Of a stretch of 16,275 bases of DNA, positions 15,543 to 16,275 are shown piece after piece. The DNA is from Isohypsibius dastychi (Eukaryota > Tardigrada > Eutardigrada > Parachela > Isohypsibiidae). The DNA is taken from contig JAQIWT010000693.1 in assembly GCA_034696485.1 (NCBI GenBank), positions 1-16,275 of the forward strand. The letters run 5' to 3'. Made by a program: the position numbers and the translations under genes. How positions within the stretch are numbered: the first letter of the stretch is position 1; the number at the start of each line of letters is the position of its first letter. The notes below the pieces were generated by a model that searched no databases, had not been told where the DNA came from, and worked only from the letters and a program-made list of their open reading frames with translations.

Positions 15543-16275
15543 TTATATTGGTCTGAATGAAAGCGTGATCCAAGTATCGTCATCCGATCCACATTTCAGC
15601 ACACCTCGTTTTTCATCCCGCAATCGGAACAACATATCCGTGCTACACCACCAGGGATACAGCGGGAGATATTTCAGCTGATCCGGACGAAAAACATTCA
15701 GAGGTCTTGAATTTTTCGGCGTGGTGATGAACGTCTGCAAAATTTGATCGAAATTCTCTTTCGGCTCGAGAAAGTCGCTAGTCAGAATTACCTTCCCATG
15801 AAACATATCAACACTCAGTGGATTGTCAGCCTCGAATTCAAAACCACCAGGTTGACCAGCAACGAACCCCAGTGCCTGACAGAGCAGGTTGTCAACATTT
15901 TGAAGCGAAACGTGGCTCGATTTCCAGCGCAGCATTTTTTCTTTGTTCCATGAAATAATAGGGCGATTCGGTTTTGGCAAACACATTTCACCGACCAGCG
16001 TGCTCACAGAAAGAGCAAACTGGATGAACAGAGAAGTCTGGCTTTCAAATGCGCTGTCTTCCAAAAATCCTTCAAACACTCGCGTTTGTGTCCCATCTTT
16101 ACGATCTAGAATCAAACGAAACATTCTGTCCTCCTTTGAAGGGCTTTTCCAGCAAGTTGTTGTCGTTTCAAGTTGCTCAACAGCAACTTCCCACTTTTTG
16201 CGTTGCTCTCCCGAATCTCTCAACATCTCGTCCAGGACATGTTCAGGGAGATGATCCTCTACATTGATGAAAAAG
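15543..16275 (-). CDS. Structural protein fragment, penton/minor-capsid candidate (5' end outside the window)
   Basis: A frame of at least 244 residues that is open to the window edge, so its start is missing; the first visible Met (16226) is unlikely to be the true start. It has no signal peptide or transmembrane segment. The C-terminal half is beta-rich and ends in DDDTWITLSFRPI, a pattern like the last strand of a single jelly-roll. Its place beside the major capsid gene fits the minor capsid (penton) protein of Polintons, which forms the capsid vertices. I do not recognise a diagnostic motif, so the name is an inference from position and style. Other structural roles are possible. Confidence 0.45.
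   Translation of the reverse strand, partial: FFINVEDHLPEHVLDEMLRDSGEQRKKWEVAVEQLETTTTCWKSPSKEDRMFRLILDRKDGTQTRVFEGFLEDSAFESQTSLFIQFALSVSTLVGEMCLPKPNRPIISWNKEKMLRWKSSHVSLQNVDNLLCQALGFVAGQPGGFEFEADNPLSVDMFHGKVILTSDFLEPKENFDQILQTFITTPKNSRPLNVFRPDQLKYLPLYPWWCSTDMLFRLRDEKRGVLKCGSDDDTWITLSFRPI

Larger units (their letters stand above)
7850..16275. mobile_element. Maverick/Polinton element, partial (right end outside the window)
   Basis: The grouping of a protein-primed polymerase, an A32-type ATPase and a double jelly-roll-like capsid gene, all intronless and tightly packed, is the hallmark of Maverick/Polinton elements. The visible part is about 8.4 kb; whole elements are commonly 15-20 kb. The integrase and protease are not seen and would lie to the right if present. 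The left boundary is placed only roughly by the switch from spliced host-like genes to compact intronless ones. All visible large frames are intact, so the insertion looks recent or conserved. Confidence 0.85.

Noticed and set aside
1-16275. CRISPR arrays, tRNA or rRNA genes
   Set aside because: No regularly spaced repeats, cloverleaf-like sequence or rRNA-like tract was recognised; the window is eukaryotic in style.

Overview
The window looks like nematode nuclear DNA, probably Caenorhabditis-like, into which a Maverick/Polinton element (a virus-like self-synthesising DNA transposon) has inserted. The nematode signs are very short introns of about 40-60 bp with GT...TTTCAG-type borders, a TTTTCAG site just upstream of a start codon (a likely spliced-leader or 5'UTR acceptor), and a capsid-like gene resembling the C. 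elegans F54H12.2 family as I recall it. The family calls come from motifs read by eye; no database search was possible.

Layout. Bases 1-1640 hold no convincing gene, only weak coding fragments and a small hairpin. Bases 1644-3158 (minus) hold at least five exons of an apparently unreported spliced membrane protein ending in a RING-H2 finger; a small inverted-repeat element sits in one intron. Bases 3160-5500 are noncoding and repeat-rich, with diverged direct repeats and a 17-bp perfect inverted repeat next to CRE-like sites. Bases 5518-7651 (plus) hold a twelve-exon type I membrane protein with a small leucine-rich-repeat ectodomain. Its codon use and introns look like host DNA.

From about 7850 to the right edge the DNA changes character: intronless, tightly packed genes in the Maverick/virus style. 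A deoxynucleoside kinase (plus) converges on a minus-strand block. Read in its own 5'-to-3' direction, that block is: a protein cut by the window edge (penton/minor-capsid candidate), a 50-residue arginine-rich protein, a major-capsid-like protein, a 1315-residue protein-primed family B DNA polymerase, an A32/FtsK-HerA-type packaging ATPase, and a Fic-domain protein. Spacing runs from 49 bp down to overlaps of 14 and about 134 bp.

Together these provide replication (polymerase), nucleotide supply (kinase), particle structure (capsid proteins), possible genome condensation (basic protein), packaging (ATPase) and a possible host-modifying enzyme (Fic). The integrase, the adenain-like protease and any fusogen are not visible and may lie beyond the right edge. 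The most novel points are the small basic ORF between the capsid genes, the Fic gene with both an inhibitory-type motif and an altered active site, the non-TK1-type nucleoside kinase, and the cysteine/histidine-rich N-terminal extension of the polymerase.
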